Positions 10,456 through 19,475 of a stretch of 64,000 nt of DNA are shown here, piece after piece. This stretch comes from UBA2287 sp964479665 (lineage in GTDB: Bacteria > Bacteroidota > Bacteroidia > Bacteroidales > Tenuifilaceae), in NCBI GenBank assembly GCA_964479665.1, contig CAYZNN010000009.1, positions 32,354 to 96,353 of the forward strand. Direction: 5' to 3'. Position 1 is the stretch's first letter, and every line of letters begins with the position of its first letter. The notes under the pieces are model-generated. The model saw only the letters and a list, made by a program, of their open reading frames with translations, was not told where the DNA came from and did not search any database. The position numbers and the translations under genes are program-made.

Positions 10456-10626
10456 ACGAATAGGTTTTAGAAAAGAAAAATTTGGGCAATGTTATCGCTT
10501 TGCGAGTAAGCACATATTGGGGTATTCCCTTATATTTTGAGAAAATTCAGGTAATTTTTAACTACAGCTTTAGTAGCTGATTAAGTTCAAATGAATTAAA
10601 AAAGGGTTTGCTTTACACCGCGAATA

Positions 10627-11070
10627 CTAATTATCGTTAGCATACCACTCGGCATAGCTGGTGGGGGTTTCGTGAAGTTTTAGGTGATGCAGTTTTGTTC
10701 CTTTCGGTAATTTGCTTGCTATAAGTTCTGCAATATGAAGCAAAAAGTTTTCGCAGGTAGGCTGGTAGTCAACAATTTCTGTTCTTTGAAGTTTGCCAGC
10801 ATATGCAAGGGCAGATAGGTCGGTTCCTTTCTTTAGTAGAAGAATATGGTCAAACCGATTAAGGATGGTTTGCTTAACTATCTTTTTTAAGTCGCCAAAG
10901 TCGATTACCATTCCTAATTTTGTATTTTTCTCGTCGGATATTGGTGATCCAATTACTGTAACAGAAAGACGATAGGAGTGGCCATGAATATTGGAACATG
11001 GTCCATCATATCCGGTTAGTACGTGGGCCATTTCGAAAGTAAACTCTTTGGTGACTCTAATGACAGGCAT
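10627..11070 (-). CDS. queD: 6-carboxytetrahydropterin synthase QueD-like
   Basis: 147 residues of the 6-pyruvoyltetrahydropterin synthase/QueD family. Zinc ligands are His16 (EMAH), His29 and His31 (HGH); Cys25, four residues before HGH, is the expected catalytic cysteine. The PTCENFL motif and the C-terminal LHETPTSYAEW with its conserved Glu complete the site. QueD converts 7,8-dihydroneopterin triphosphate to 6-carboxytetrahydropterin, the first dedicated step to the queuosine precursor preQ1 in the cytoplasm. A queA gene occurs at 43641, which supports queuosine synthesis. A role in folate or biopterin chemistry is the alternative. It lies 61 bases downstream of the ArsR-type regulator on the same strand. 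Confidence 0.85.
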   Translation of the reverse strand: MPVIRVTKEFTFEMAHVLTGYDGPCSNIHGHSYRLSVTVIGSPISDEKNTKLGMVIDFGDLKKIVKQTILNRFDHILLLKKGTDLSALAYAGKLQRTEIVDYQPTCENFLLHIAELIASKLPKGTKLHHLKLHETPTSYAEWYANDN

Positions 11071-11131
11071 CTTTTATAAGTGTTTGAACATTAAATAGTA
11101 CAAAACAGGAATAGTTTATATTGGGTAGGTT

Positions 11132-11422
11132 TTATTTGGTATTGCATCTACCAAGACAATCCAAAATCTTCGACATGCCTTCGTTTTGCAAAAAATAGAA
11201 AGTGTTCTTACCTTTCCGTTTCGCATGAAGTACCCCTTTGCTTTTGAGTATTCCAAGGTGATGCGATGTAGCCGACTGCTCAATATTTAGTTTTTCATGA
11301 ATCTCAGATACAGTAAGGCGCTTGCCGTCTTCAAGCATATTCAGAATGGCAATGCGCATTGGGTGGGCAAGGGCCTTTAGGGTAGAGGCAGCCTGTTCAA
11401 GCATTTCAACATTAATGTTCAT
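11132..11422 (-). CDS. ArsR-family winged-helix regulator
   Basis: 96 residues forming one winged helix-turn-helix. The ALAHPMRIAILNML segment (residues 18-31) and the recognition region IEQSATSHHLGILKSKGVL are typical of ArsR/SmtB repressors. The usual metal-binding CVC motif in the recognition helix is absent; instead a pair of cysteines sits at the very C-terminus (CLGRC), so a redox or C-terminal metal site is possible but unproven. It is divergent from the polyprenyl synthase gene and lies just ahead of queD, so it may regulate itself and one or both of these. Confidence 0.82.
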   Translation of the reverse strand: MNINVEMLEQAASTLKALAHPMRIAILNMLEDGKRLTVSEIHEKLNIEQSATSHHLGILKSKGVLHAKRKGKNTFYFLQNEGMSKILDCLGRCNTK

Positions 11423-11475
11423 CTCAATACATATTTAACTCATGCAAATATATAAATATATAAATTAATGATTTG
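11423..11475. promoter_or_regulatory. Possible operator between ArsR gene and polyprenyl synthase gene
   Basis: Directly upstream of the ArsR gene is a run of AT-rich imperfect inverted repeats (CATATTTAACTCATG, AAATATATAAATATATAAA). ArsR proteins usually bind such palindromes over their own promoter. The base composition is so AT-rich that this could be chance. Confidence 0.25.
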
Positions 11476-11555
11476 GTTAAATTCTGGTTTTTAAAAAAAA
11501 TAATATAATTCATTAAAAAGTACTTAATTTGCTTGTTCATTTCTAATTGCCGTAA

Positions 11556-12530
11556 ATGTCACTTTTGAATACTATAAGAAAACCAGTAACCAAGGAACTG
11601 CACGATTTTGAACCCTATTTCCGAGAAACAATGCGCTCAAGCGTGCCCCTTTTGTCGGTTATTACAAATTATATTTTGCGTACTAAGGGTAAACAGCTTC
11701 GGCCTTTGCTTGTATATCTGTCTGCCGGACTAAATGGGACTATCGGCCAAAATACAAAAGTGGCTGCGGCTATGATAGAACTTCTGCACACTGCTACTCT
11801 CGTTCACGACGATGTAGTAGACGAGGCTTACGAAAGAAGAGGGTTTCTTTCCATTAATGCACTTTGGCGTTCGAAGGCTGCAGTTCTTGTTGGCGACTTT
11901 CTACTCTCGAGAGGGCTTCAGCTGGCGCTTGAGTCGAATCAGATCGATTTGCTTCGCAACATGAGCAATGCTGTGAAAAAAATGAGCGAAGGGGAACTGC
12001 TTCAAATTGAACGCTCCCGAAAAATGAATATTGATGAGGAAACTTACTACCAAATAATTGGTATGAAAACCGCCGAACTCATCTCATCGTGCACAGTTAA
12101 TGGTGCTTGTTCTGTAGGGGCCACGCAACAACAAATTCAAAAAATGCGTGAGTTCGGATTCAATCTGGGTATGACTTTTCAAATACGCGACGACCTATTC
12201 GACTATACCTCAAAAGGTATTTTAGGAAAGCCTACAGGAAACGATATTAAAGAGAAGAAGTTAACGCTTCCAATTATTTACGCACTAAACCAAGTAGGAA
12301 AATCGAAGCAGAGGGAAATAAGGTCGTTAATCCGAGAAAGCAAACGCGATTCGCAGGCAGTCGAAAGGGTTGTTGCATTTGCGCACGAGAATGGCGGAAT
12401 AGCCTACACCGAAAATGTAATGAACCAATATCGACTAAATGCCATTGCGAATCTAGGTGGCTATTCGAATAATCCCTATAAGGAGTCGCTAATTGAACTC
12501 GCAAATTATATAGTTGAAAGAAGAAACTAA
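11556..12530 (+). CDS. Long-chain polyprenyl diphosphate synthase
   Basis: 324 residues. Trans-isoprenyl synthase family: KGKQLRP near residue 45, the first aspartate-rich motif DDVVDEA near residue 88 (with LVH before it), GDFLLSR, and the second aspartate-rich motif DDLFDY near residue 210, followed by GKPTGNDIKEKKLTLP. It condenses isopentenyl diphosphate onto an allylic primer to build the side chain of menaquinone (octaprenyl- or similar), in the cytoplasm. IspB/HepT-like; chain length cannot be read from the sequence. It starts at ATG 11556, divergent from the ArsR gene, and is followed 15 bases later by the damaged zinc-ribbon gene and then cvpA. Confidence 0.9.
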   Translation: MSLLNTIRKPVTKELHDFEPYFRETMRSSVPLLSVITNYILRTKGKQLRPLLVYLSAGLNGTIGQNTKVAAAMIELLHTATLVHDDVVDEAYERRGFLSINALWRSKAAVLVGDFLLSRGLQLALESNQIDLLRNMSNAVKKMSEGELLQIERSRKMNIDEETYYQIIGMKTAELISSCTVNGACSVGATQQQIQKMREFGFNLGMTFQIRDDLFDYTSKGILGKPTGNDIKEKKLTLPIIYALNQVGKSKQREIRSLIRESKRDSQAVERVVAFAHENGGIAYTENVMNQYRLNAIANLGGYSNNPYKESLIELANYIVERRN

Positions 12531-12545
12531 AGTATAGTGCAATAA

Positions 12546-13074
12546 ATGTACAATTCATTCAGTCAATGTCCTGTTTGCAGTCACGGAGTTGAGAACCCAA
12601 ACGAAAAATGCTCTTCGAGTGGGTATCCTTTTTCAGGAACAGAAAAGGAGAAATCGATTTTTATTGCCAATCAAATAATGAACAAAGAGCATATGCTTGA
12701 TACTGGTAAAACTACAAAGCAGGCACGTTTTGTTTTGATCGTCATAGGTGGGCTTATAATTTTTTCGGGTAATCTTACACAGCAAGTAAACCCTTTCTCC
12801 ATTGCTATTTCGATTGGAGTTGGTTCTATCTTCTTTTTTGGATCTCTTACAAAAAAAAGAACCGTTTATTTCTATTATCATCCCATTAATTCTTTTGCTA
12901 TCAAACTACGCTGGAATGGCAGTTTCAGATCCTTTATTCATTGCTAAGGGCATACTATGGAAGGCTCTTTTTATTGGTGTTATACTTTACAGCCTCATTA
13001 ATGTTTGGAAGGCTCAAAAAATAAAGAGAAAACCCCATATTTTAATAATTAATCACAAAACTAAAGCGTTATGA
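12546..13074 (+). pseudogene. Frameshifted zinc-ribbon membrane protein
   Basis: Two overlapping frames join into one protein of about 175 residues. The first starts at ATG 12546 with CPVC and a second half reading KCSSSGYPF, where a zinc ribbon would have CxxC; the last ligand is Ser, so metal binding is probably lost. A linker and two or so hydrophobic segments follow. At the A8 run 12851-12858 the frame shifts: a run of seven would give SLTKKEPFISIIIPL and continue through more hydrophobic segments to the stop at 13072-13074. The stop overlaps the ATG of cvpA (ATGA), so this was an operon gene with coupled translation. Homopolymer slippage, phase variation or a sequencing error could explain the shift. 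Function unknown. Confidence 0.65.
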
Positions 13075-13598
13075 GTTACTTCGACTTAATTTTTCTTGCC
13101 ATCTTTATTCTTGCCGGGTTTAGTGGCTATAAGAGCGGTTTTGTAAGGCAAGTTGCCTCGCTTGCGGGTTTGCTCCTCGGAATATGGGGGGCAATATATT
13201 TTTCCGATTATACAGCTACTTTCCTAGTTGAAAACCTTTCGGTTAAAACAAAATACTTACCACTAATATCATTTGCAATAACCTTTGTGGTTATTCTGAT
13301 TGCAGTGCATTTTCTGGGAGAGCTAGTAAGCAAAATTTTCGATATGGCTATGCTGGGTTTTGCCAATAGTATTTTAGGGGTTGTGTTTGGTGTTGTTAAA
13401 AGCGTTTTAATTCTGAGTGTAATCATTGTAATTGCCGAAAAATTTGAAGATAAATTCAGGATATTTCCAACTAATATCGAGGAAAAGTCGCTCTTTTACA
13501 AACCTGTCCGCAATGTGTCGCCCGCAATATTCCCTTATCTCCATTTCGATGAGATTCGAGGAAAAATAAAGGAATCCTTTTCGAATCAGTGGGATTAA
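13071..13598 (+). CDS. CvpA-family membrane protein
   Basis: 175 residues with about four transmembrane segments. The N-terminus (YFDLIFLAIFILAGFSGYKSGFVRQVASLAGLLLG region) with the GYKSGF motif after the first helix is characteristic of CvpA proteins; the C-terminal tail ends in the cytoplasm or periplasm. The founding member is needed for colicin V secretion and purF-linked growth in E. coli and for bile-salt resistance in enteric bacteria; the molecular function remains unclear. The start ATG overlaps the stop of the upstream damaged gene. It is followed by tyrS after 84 bases that hold a possible promoter. Confidence 0.85.
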   Translation: MSYFDLIFLAIFILAGFSGYKSGFVRQVASLAGLLLGIWGAIYFSDYTATFLVENLSVKTKYLPLISFAITFVVILIAVHFLGELVSKIFDMAMLGFANSILGVVFGVVKSVLILSVIIVIAEKFEDKFRIFPTNIEEKSLFYKPVRNVSPAIFPYLHFDEIRGKIKESFSNQWD

Positions 13599-13639
13599 CC
13601 TATATGCTGGGAGGAGTTTATATTTGGCAGTCTTTTTCT

Positions 13640-13647
13640 TATATTTG
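13640..13647 (+). promoter_or_regulatory. Possible -7 box upstream of tyrS
   Basis: TATATTTG fits the Bacteroidota -7 consensus TAnnTTTG and lies 35 bases before the tyrS ATG. A second copy of the same octamer is at 13619-13626. No good -33 TTTG is seen at the usual distance, so this rests on the -7 match alone. Confidence 0.4.
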
Positions 13648-13682
13648 CCTCCTTCATTAATATTTAACAATTATAATCTACC

Positions 13683-14981
13683 ATGTTGAATTTTGTAGAA
13701 GAGTTACGCTGGCGCGGAATGATTCACGATGTAATGCCAGGTACTGAGGAACTGCTTGCCAAAGAAATGACAACTGCTTATGTTGGAATTGATCCTACGG
13801 CCGACTCGCTTCATATAGGGCACCTCGTTTCGGTTATGATGCTTATCCACTTTCAGCGATGTGGGCATCGACCTGTTGCCCTTATTGGAGGTGCAACTGG
13901 TATGATTGGCGACCCTTCGGGGAAGTCGCAGGAACGAAACCTGCTCGACGAGAAAACCCTTCGCCACAATCAGTTGTGCCTGAAAAAACAGTTGTCCAAA
14001 TTTCTCGATTTCGAATCGAGGAACCCCAATGCGGCCATAATGGTTAATAACTACGATTGGATTAAGGAATTCTCGTTCCTCGACTTCATTCGCGACATTG
14101 GGAAGCATATAACCGTAAACTACATGATGGCCAAGGATTCAGTTAAAAAGCGAATTGCCGGAGAAAGTGGAAATGGCCTATCGTTCACTGAATTCACATA
14201 CCAATTGGTGCAGGGTACCGATTATCTCCATTTGTACCAAAAATTCAATTGTAAATTGCAGATGGGAGGGTCGGACCAGTGGGGGAACATAACCACCGGA
14301 ACCGAACTTATTCGTCGTAAATTGGGAGGCGAGGCATACGCATTAACTTGTCCGCTCATAACCAAGGCCGATGGAAGTAAATTTGGTAAAACCGAAGAGG
14401 GGAATGTTTGGCTCGACCCCCGATTGACTTCCCCTTACAAATTCTATCAGTTCTGGCTAAATACATCCGACGAGGATGCAGAGAAGTATATTAAAATATT
14501 TACGCTCCTTTCGCGCGAATCTATAGAATCGCACATAAACGAACACAGGCAAGCACCCCATATGCGTAAACTCCAGCAAGTGCTTGCACAGGAGGTTACA
14601 ACTATGGTTCATTCGAAAATTGAATTCGATCAGGCCGTAGCAGCATCTCAAATCCTTTTTGGTAATTCTACTTCCGACGCATTAAAGGCCATTGACGAGT
14701 CAACATTCCTTACCATTTTTGAAGGGGTCCCCCAGTTTGAAGTAGATGCTAAAGCCCTAAGTGCAGGCATACCCTTTTCGGTATTAGCAGCTGAGCATGT
14801 TCCCGCTTTTCCCTCGAAAGGTGATTTAAGAAGGAATGTTGCAGGAGGCGGGGTAGCAATAAACAAGGAGCGAATTTCGGACCCCGAATTGCAAATCGAT
14901 ACAACTTTCCTTCTGAACGAAAAATATATTTTGATTCAAAAAGGGAAGAAAAACTATTTCATTATAAAAGTGACCTTATAA
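13683..14981 (+). CDS. tyrS: Tyrosyl-tRNA synthetase
   Basis: 432 residues, the normal length. Class I synthetase signatures: HIGH at residues 44-47, the tyrosine pocket around YQLVQGTDYLHLYQKF and GGSDQWGNI, and the KMSKS equivalent KFGKT near residue 235. A C-terminal S4 RNA-binding domain (roughly residues 355-430, with FPSKGDLRRNVAGGGV) binds the tRNA long arm. The enzyme charges tRNA-Tyr in the cytoplasm. It is intact, in contrast to several neighbours. Next is the Wzz-like gene, 13 bases downstream on the same strand. Confidence 0.97.
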   Translation: MLNFVEELRWRGMIHDVMPGTEELLAKEMTTAYVGIDPTADSLHIGHLVSVMMLIHFQRCGHRPVALIGGATGMIGDPSGKSQERNLLDEKTLRHNQLCLKKQLSKFLDFESRNPNAAIMVNNYDWIKEFSFLDFIRDIGKHITVNYMMAKDSVKKRIAGESGNGLSFTEFTYQLVQGTDYLHLYQKFNCKLQMGGSDQWGNITTGTELIRRKLGGEAYALTCPLITKADGSKFGKTEEGNVWLDPRLTSPYKFYQFWLNTSDEDAEKYIKIFTLLSRESIESHINEHRQAPHMRKLQQVLAQEVTTMVHSKIEFDQAVAASQILFGNSTSDALKAIDESTFLTIFEGVPQFEVDAKALSAGIPFSVLAAEHVPAFPSKGDLRRNVAGGGVAINKERISDPELQIDTTFLLNEKYILIQKGKKNYFIIKVTL

Positions 14982-14994
14982 TAAATTGTTGACC

Positions 14995-16011
14995 ATGAAT
15001 AGCAACCCAGAATTTAACCTAAATGCAACAAACCTTGTAAAGATGGTTTGGGAAAAGAGACGCATTATTGCTTATATAGCAGTCTTTGCTTTTGTAGTTT
15101 CTCTTGTAGTTTCTTTTTTAATAACTCCTATGTATAAATCGGTGGCCATATTGTATCCACCTGTTTCAAATCAATCTTCGAAAGAAGTAATAAACACTAC
15201 CTTTCAACGAGGTTTAACTGTTTTTGGAGATAAGGAAGAGGCAGAGCAGTTGCTACAAATACTCTCCTCCCAAACGCTAAGGGATATTGTTATTAAAAAA
15301 CAGAATCTTACTAAGCACTGGGGGCTTAACCCGGAAGCGAGATATGTTCGCTCGGAGGCCTATGATATTTTTGTTTCCGATATTTCGTTCCGTCCTACTA
15401 AGTACAATTCTGTTGAAATAACAGTTTATGATAGGGATCCCGAAAAGGCAGCAGAAGTTGCTAACGAAATTGTACTCGTATCCGATAGCATAATGCGCAG
15501 CATAAAGGCCGATATGGCCTTAAAAGCGCTCGCGGTATTAGAAGAACAGTACAAACTAGCCAGCGAAGACGTGAACACGATTGGCGACTCTTTAGACCTT
15601 GTAATGAGAGCAGGTGCCATTCACCTCGAAGCACAAACAAGAGAAATTTATCGTGCCCTTGCACGTGCTATTGAGAATAATAATACATCAGCTGAGAAAA
15701 GACTAAGGGCTCTTTACGATGATTTGGCCAAGTTGGGGCTCCCTCATACCAACTTAACTAATAACTATTATATGGGTTTAACCAATCTGAGAGACCTGAG
15801 AAACATCATGCGAGTGCTCAAGATTGAAGCGAAGCAGGGTATTCCAAGCCAGTTTGTTGTAGACAAGGCTATTCCATCCGACAAGAAGGCATACCCAAAG
15901 AAGGCTCTTATAGTAATAATGTCAACGCTCTCGGCAATCTTTTTTTCAATTTTTGCCATCATTGTTTTCGATTTCTTTAAAAAGATTATCGCAGTAAATG
16001 TTCCTGAGTAG
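14995..16011 (+). CDS. Wzz-like chain-length determinant, membrane protein
   Basis: 338 residues from ATG 14995; a TTG at 14986 would add three residues. There is a transmembrane helix at about residues 24-44, then a periplasmic part opening with the TPMYKSVAILYPP signature of Wzz/PCP proteins, a central helical coiled-coil part, and a second transmembrane helix near the C-terminus (about 302-325) preceded by the conserved PxxKKAYPKKAL region. Such proteins set O-antigen or exopolysaccharide chain length from the inner membrane. There is no tyrosine kinase domain, so it is the O-antigen or single-subunit type. Its last 14 bases overlap the start of the O-antigen-ligase-like gene, consistent with a shared glycan role. 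Confidence 0.82.
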   Translation: MNSNPEFNLNATNLVKMVWEKRRIIAYIAVFAFVVSLVVSFLITPMYKSVAILYPPVSNQSSKEVINTTFQRGLTVFGDKEEAEQLLQILSSQTLRDIVIKKQNLTKHWGLNPEARYVRSEAYDIFVSDISFRPTKYNSVEITVYDRDPEKAAEVANEIVLVSDSIMRSIKADMALKALAVLEEQYKLASEDVNTIGDSLDLVMRAGAIHLEAQTREIYRALARAIENNNTSAEKRLRALYDDLAKLGLPHTNLTNNYYMGLTNLRDLRNIMRVLKIEAKQGIPSQFVVDKAIPSDKKAYPKKALIVIMSTLSAIFFSIFAIIVFDFFKKIIAVNVPE

Positions 16012-17467
16012 GGCAAATAGAGAGAATTTGATATTATTGGGTGCAAGCATTCTTTTTGTGCTTGTATCAGCTCTTTTTGTTTACAAACAAACTTATATTT
16101 TCCTAGCAATACCAATCCTTCTTATTGTTGGCATTTGGGCCATTTTTTCGCCTTCAAGGGTGTTTTATACGCTCGTTTTTTTAGCACCCCTTTCGGTTAC
16201 TCTTAGGTGGATTGTACCTGGTTTGCCATTCGATTTTTGGTTTCCAACCGAACCAATGCTAGTTTTTCTCTTGGTTCTTTTAATTGCTAAGTCTTTAAGC
16301 GAACAATATTTTCGAAAAGAACTTTTGAGTCAACCAGTATTTTGGGCTATACTCTTTTTCTTAGGGTGGATCCTAGTAACTATAGCTGCAAGCGAAATGA
16401 TTGTTGTGTCGCTCAAATACTTTTTGGTGAGGTTCTGGTTCATAGGGGTTTTTTTCTATATGGCATACATGCTTTTTCGAAAAAACTTGAGCAATATCGA
16501 TCGATTTCTTTGGGCTTACATTGCAGGAATGCTAGTTGTAATTCTTTGGGCATCGTATAAGCAGGTAAACCTAGGATTTCTGAATCAAAAGGCAGCACAT
16601 GGTGCTAGTACACCATTTTTTATCGATCATACTTCCTATGGCGCTGCAATTGCATTCAGCATTCCAATTCTTGTGGCTTTCACTTTCCATGCGAAGAGCC
16701 AGTTGAAAAAATTTCTGATAGGAGGGTTAACCTTTCTATTTGCAATTGCTTTGGTTTTTTCCTATTCTAGGGCAGCCTGGCTTAGCTTAATTATAGGTTT
16801 TGGGGTTTGGCTTTTAATCGCATTGCGAGTAAAATTTCGAACCGTTGCAATAGGCTCTATTCTGCTTGCCGTTTTCCTATACTTCTTTATTGGCGACATT
16901 ATTAGCCACATGGAGAAAAACACTACGGAGTCGAGCGGAAACCTAATGGAGCACGTTCAATCAATTTATAACATTAGAACTGATGCCTCTAACAAAGAGA
17001 GGGTAAATAGGTGGAATGCGGCCCTCGATATGTTTGTTGAACGACCCTTTTTTGGATGGGGGCCCGGAACCTATATGTTTTTGTATGCTCCTTTTCAACG
17101 AAGTCAGAATAGGACTATTATATCAACGAACTTTGGAACAGGAGGCAATGCGCATAGTGAATATCTAGGTTTAATGGCCGAAGCTGGCGTTTTAGCAGTT
17201 CTGGGTTATGTGTTAATAATTGTTTTTGCCCTTTCAACCGGGTTGAAGGGATTATCGAAAATCCCCGACAAACGCTACAGGAGAATTAATATAGCCTGCG
17301 TAATTGGACTTATTACTTATGTATTTCATGGTTTTCTCAACAACTTCCTAGATGCCGACAAAATTGCAGCCCCTTTCTGGGGGTTCATTGCAATAATTGT
17401 GGCCATTAACCTACACTTTTCAATGGAAAGAAACTATGGTATAAGCGAGCGGGAAAACCCCGTTTAG
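15998..17467 (+). CDS. O-antigen ligase/polymerase-family membrane protein
   Basis: 489 residues with about ten to twelve transmembrane helices. The large periplasmic loop shows the Wzy_C signature: NRWNAALDMFVERPFFGWGPGTY, then GGNAHSEYLGLMAEAG. That pattern (R...P..G.G...., NxxxH..Y) is shared by WaaL ligases and Wzy polymerases, which act on undecaprenyl-linked glycans on the outer face of the inner membrane. Distinguishing ligase from polymerase is not possible from the sequence alone. The start overlaps the Wzz-like gene by 14 bases, arguing for coupled expression. The TAG stop overlaps the TAA of the convergent phosphatase gene. Confidence 0.82.
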   Translation: MFLSRANRENLILLGASILFVLVSALFVYKQTYIFLAIPILLIVGIWAIFSPSRVFYTLVFLAPLSVTLRWIVPGLPFDFWFPTEPMLVFLLVLLIAKSLSEQYFRKELLSQPVFWAILFFLGWILVTIAASEMIVVSLKYFLVRFWFIGVFFYMAYMLFRKNLSNIDRFLWAYIAGMLVVILWASYKQVNLGFLNQKAAHGASTPFFIDHTSYGAAIAFSIPILVAFTFHAKSQLKKFLIGGLTFLFAIALVFSYSRAAWLSLIIGFGVWLLIALRVKFRTVAIGSILLAVFLYFFIGDIISHMEKNTTESSGNLMEHVQSIYNIRTDASNKERVNRWNAALDMFVERPFFGWGPGTYMFLYAPFQRSQNRTIISTNFGTGGNAHSEYLGLMAEAGVLAVLGYVLIIVFALSTGLKGLSKIPDKRYRRINIACVIGLITYVFHGFLNNFLDADKIAAPFWGFIAIIVAINLHFSMERNYGISERENPV

Positions 17468-18702
17468 GGTTTAAATTCAAACCCCAGAATAGAAATATCA
17501 TCGAATATTCCCGAATCTTTATTCCCGTCTTTACCAAACCGATCTTCAATTAGGGATTCAATATTTTGTTCTAACGAAAGGTCATTTGAAATGGCACGTT
17601 CAATAGACTTTGTATCGAATTCAACTTTATCGTCCTTGGTGTATTCTACTAAGCCGTCGGTATAGCAAAGTAGCTTAGAGTGCTGAGAAACGTATAAGGA
17701 GCCAACATTGATGTGCGGAATATCATCGAGCATACCTAGCCCAACGCAGCCATCCTTTAGCATTAAGTTTTCTCGATTTTTAGTATTGTATAGAAGGGGA
17801 GGGTTATGTCCTGCATTCACATACTCCAATAACCCGTTCGATGTATTGAACCTGCCAATGAAGATAGTAATGAAACGTTCTCCCTTGGCCGTTCCCATTA
17901 CCCGTTCGTTAAGCCTATCAATTAACCCCCTTAAAGATATTTCAGAGTTAAATAATGCCCTGAGATTGGCCTGAAAGTTCGACATAAGGAGCGCAGCAGA
18001 GATGCCTTTCCCAGAAACATCGGCAATGCAAAAACCTACCTCAGAAGAGTTTAGTTGAATTACATCGTAAAAGTCGCCGCCAACTTCAAAATGGGGCCTA
18101 TAGTACGAATGAATACTGAGTTTAGAACCTTGGGGCAGACTATTGGGGCTGGGGATTAGCAGGTTCTGCATTTTCGAAGCCAGTTCTAACTCCTTTCGCA
18201 TGGCTTCCTGCTCAATGGTTTTGAGGAAAAGCCTTAGGTTTTCGATGGCAACGAATATTATTATGGATAGGGTTTGTACAAAGTTTAAATGCTTAATTGT
18301 TGCGCTAACTCCCTTCGCAAATTCTTTGGTGTCGGCAATAAGAATATAGGCGAGCTGCAGATTGTTTTGTATTACTGGAATGATTATGTCAAACTCCTGA
18401 AGAACCGAATTGTCAGAAGTGCTAACAAAAGTAATATCCGAATACTGAATCAGGTCGCGGTCAACATCAATGTTTTCAATAATTTTATCGGTACAATTGG
18501 TTTTAAGAAGAAGTTCCCACTCCTTTTCGCGTTTAAAAAAAAGTACCCTGTCAATTTCAAGGTCGTCATTAAGGATGGTTCTAAAACGGTCAATCAGATC
18601 CTCTATTTTCATTTCGCTGCTAATAGCTTGCGCCATACTTAGCAACGCATTCAACTTAAAGGTGCTTAACTTAAGTCTTTTCGATGAGGTGTTGAAGGCC
18701 AT
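17464..18702 (-). CDS. GAF-like sensor with SpoIIE/PP2C phosphatase domain
   Basis: 412 residues, no signal peptide. Residues about 20-165 look like a GAF-type sensor, followed by a short helical linker (MRKELELASKMQNLLIP) typical of RsbU/SpoIIE proteins. The phosphatase domain carries GGDFYDVI, IADVSGKGISAALLM, the AGHNPPLL block and CYTDGLVEY, ending DDISILGF; the Asp residues form the Mn/Mg site. Known relatives dephosphorylate serine on anti-sigma-factor antagonists. No STAS or anti-sigma kinase gene is nearby, so the target is unknown. A second SpoIIE-type protein is at 30662. It converges with the O-antigen-ligase-like gene. Confidence 0.85.
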   Translation of the reverse strand: MAFNTSSKRLKLSTFKLNALLSMAQAISSEMKIEDLIDRFRTILNDDLEIDRVLFFKREKEWELLLKTNCTDKIIENIDVDRDLIQYSDITFVSTSDNSVLQEFDIIIPVIQNNLQLAYILIADTKEFAKGVSATIKHLNFVQTLSIIIFVAIENLRLFLKTIEQEAMRKELELASKMQNLLIPSPNSLPQGSKLSIHSYYRPHFEVGGDFYDVIQLNSSEVGFCIADVSGKGISAALLMSNFQANLRALFNSEISLRGLIDRLNERVMGTAKGERFITIFIGRFNTSNGLLEYVNAGHNPPLLYNTKNRENLMLKDGCVGLGMLDDIPHINVGSLYVSQHSKLLCYTDGLVEYTKDDKVEFDTKSIERAISNDLSLEQNIESLIEDRFGKDGNKDSGIFDDISILGFEFKP

Positions 18703-18796
18703 AGTTCAAGAAATCCTCTCTTAATTAAGTGCTAATATAGCAAAAAAACCTCAAGTTTTGTGTGCAGTTTAATTATATAGGAAAAAGTAGAGATGA

Positions 18797-18824
18797 AAAA
18801 GGGTTCCAATCGGAACCCTTTATT
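18797..18824 (-). terminator. Intrinsic terminator of efp
   Basis: AAAGGGTTCC-AATC-GGAACCCTTT forms a ten-base-pair hairpin immediately after the efp stop; read on the minus strand it is followed by TTTTTCATC. A classic intrinsic terminator. Confidence 0.85.
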
Positions 18825-19391
18825 TTATCTAACCCTTTCATAATAGTCTCGTGTTCTGGTGTCAATCTTTATCCGTTCACCAATCTCAATGAAAAGAGGA
18901 ACTTGAATGGTTGCTCCGGTTTCAACAGTAGCTGGTTTTAAGGCAGTAGAGGATGCTGTATCTCCTTTTAAGCCAGGTTCAGTGTATGTTACTTCCAGTT
19001 CTACAAACGGTGGTAACTCACAGGTTAAAATGGTTTCTTGTTCAGCATGTACCATCATTTCAACATATTGTCCTTCTTTGTAAAGGTCAGGGTTCTCAAC
19101 AAGATCTTCGCTCAGACTAATTTGTTCGAAGGTTTCCTGATGCATGAAATTATAACCCAATTCATCTTTGTAAAGAAACTGGTATGGCCTGCGTTCAATG
19201 CGTACAGGGTTTATTTTAACGCCAGATGTAAAGGTATTTTCAATAACCTTGCCGGTTTCAAGGTTTTTTAATTTGGTGCGCACAAATGCGCCACCCTTGC
19301 CAGGTTTTACATGCTGAAATTGAACTATAGTATAGAGTTTGCCATTGAATTCTATGCACATTCCATTTTTAAAATCAGCGGTTGTTGCCAT
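18825..19391 (-). CDS. efp: Elongation factor P
   Basis: 188 residues, the normal length, with KOW-like N-terminal, central OB and C-terminal OB domains. The loop-tip motif KPGKGGAF places Lys32 at the site corresponding to the modified lysine of E. coli EF-P; the modifying enzyme is not in the window. The C-terminal signature around IGERIKIDTRTRDYYER is typical. EF-P binds the ribosome between P and E sites and rescues stalling at polyproline runs. Transcription probably ends at the hairpin just downstream. A TACTTTTG sequence upstream may be its -7 box. Confidence 0.96.
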   Translation of the reverse strand: MATTADFKNGMCIEFNGKLYTIVQFQHVKPGKGGAFVRTKLKNLETGKVIENTFTSGVKINPVRIERRPYQFLYKDELGYNFMHQETFEQISLSEDLVENPDLYKEGQYVEMMVHAEQETILTCELPPFVELEVTYTEPGLKGDTASSTALKPATVETGATIQVPLFIEIGERIKIDTRTRDYYERVR

Positions 19392-19414
19392 AGGTATTTT
19401 TGTTAAAATTTTGG

Positions 19415-19422
19415 CAAAAGTA
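19415..19422 (-). promoter_or_regulatory. Possible -7 box of efp
   Basis: On the minus strand TACTTTTG matches TAnnTTTG, 24 bases before the efp ATG. A TTTTG lies 16 bases further upstream (19439-19443), slightly closer than the usual -33 spacing. Confidence 0.4.
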
Positions 19423-19475
19423 GCTATTACCTAATTTACAAAATCGATAAATGCATTCTTTTTTTATCTGCCAAT

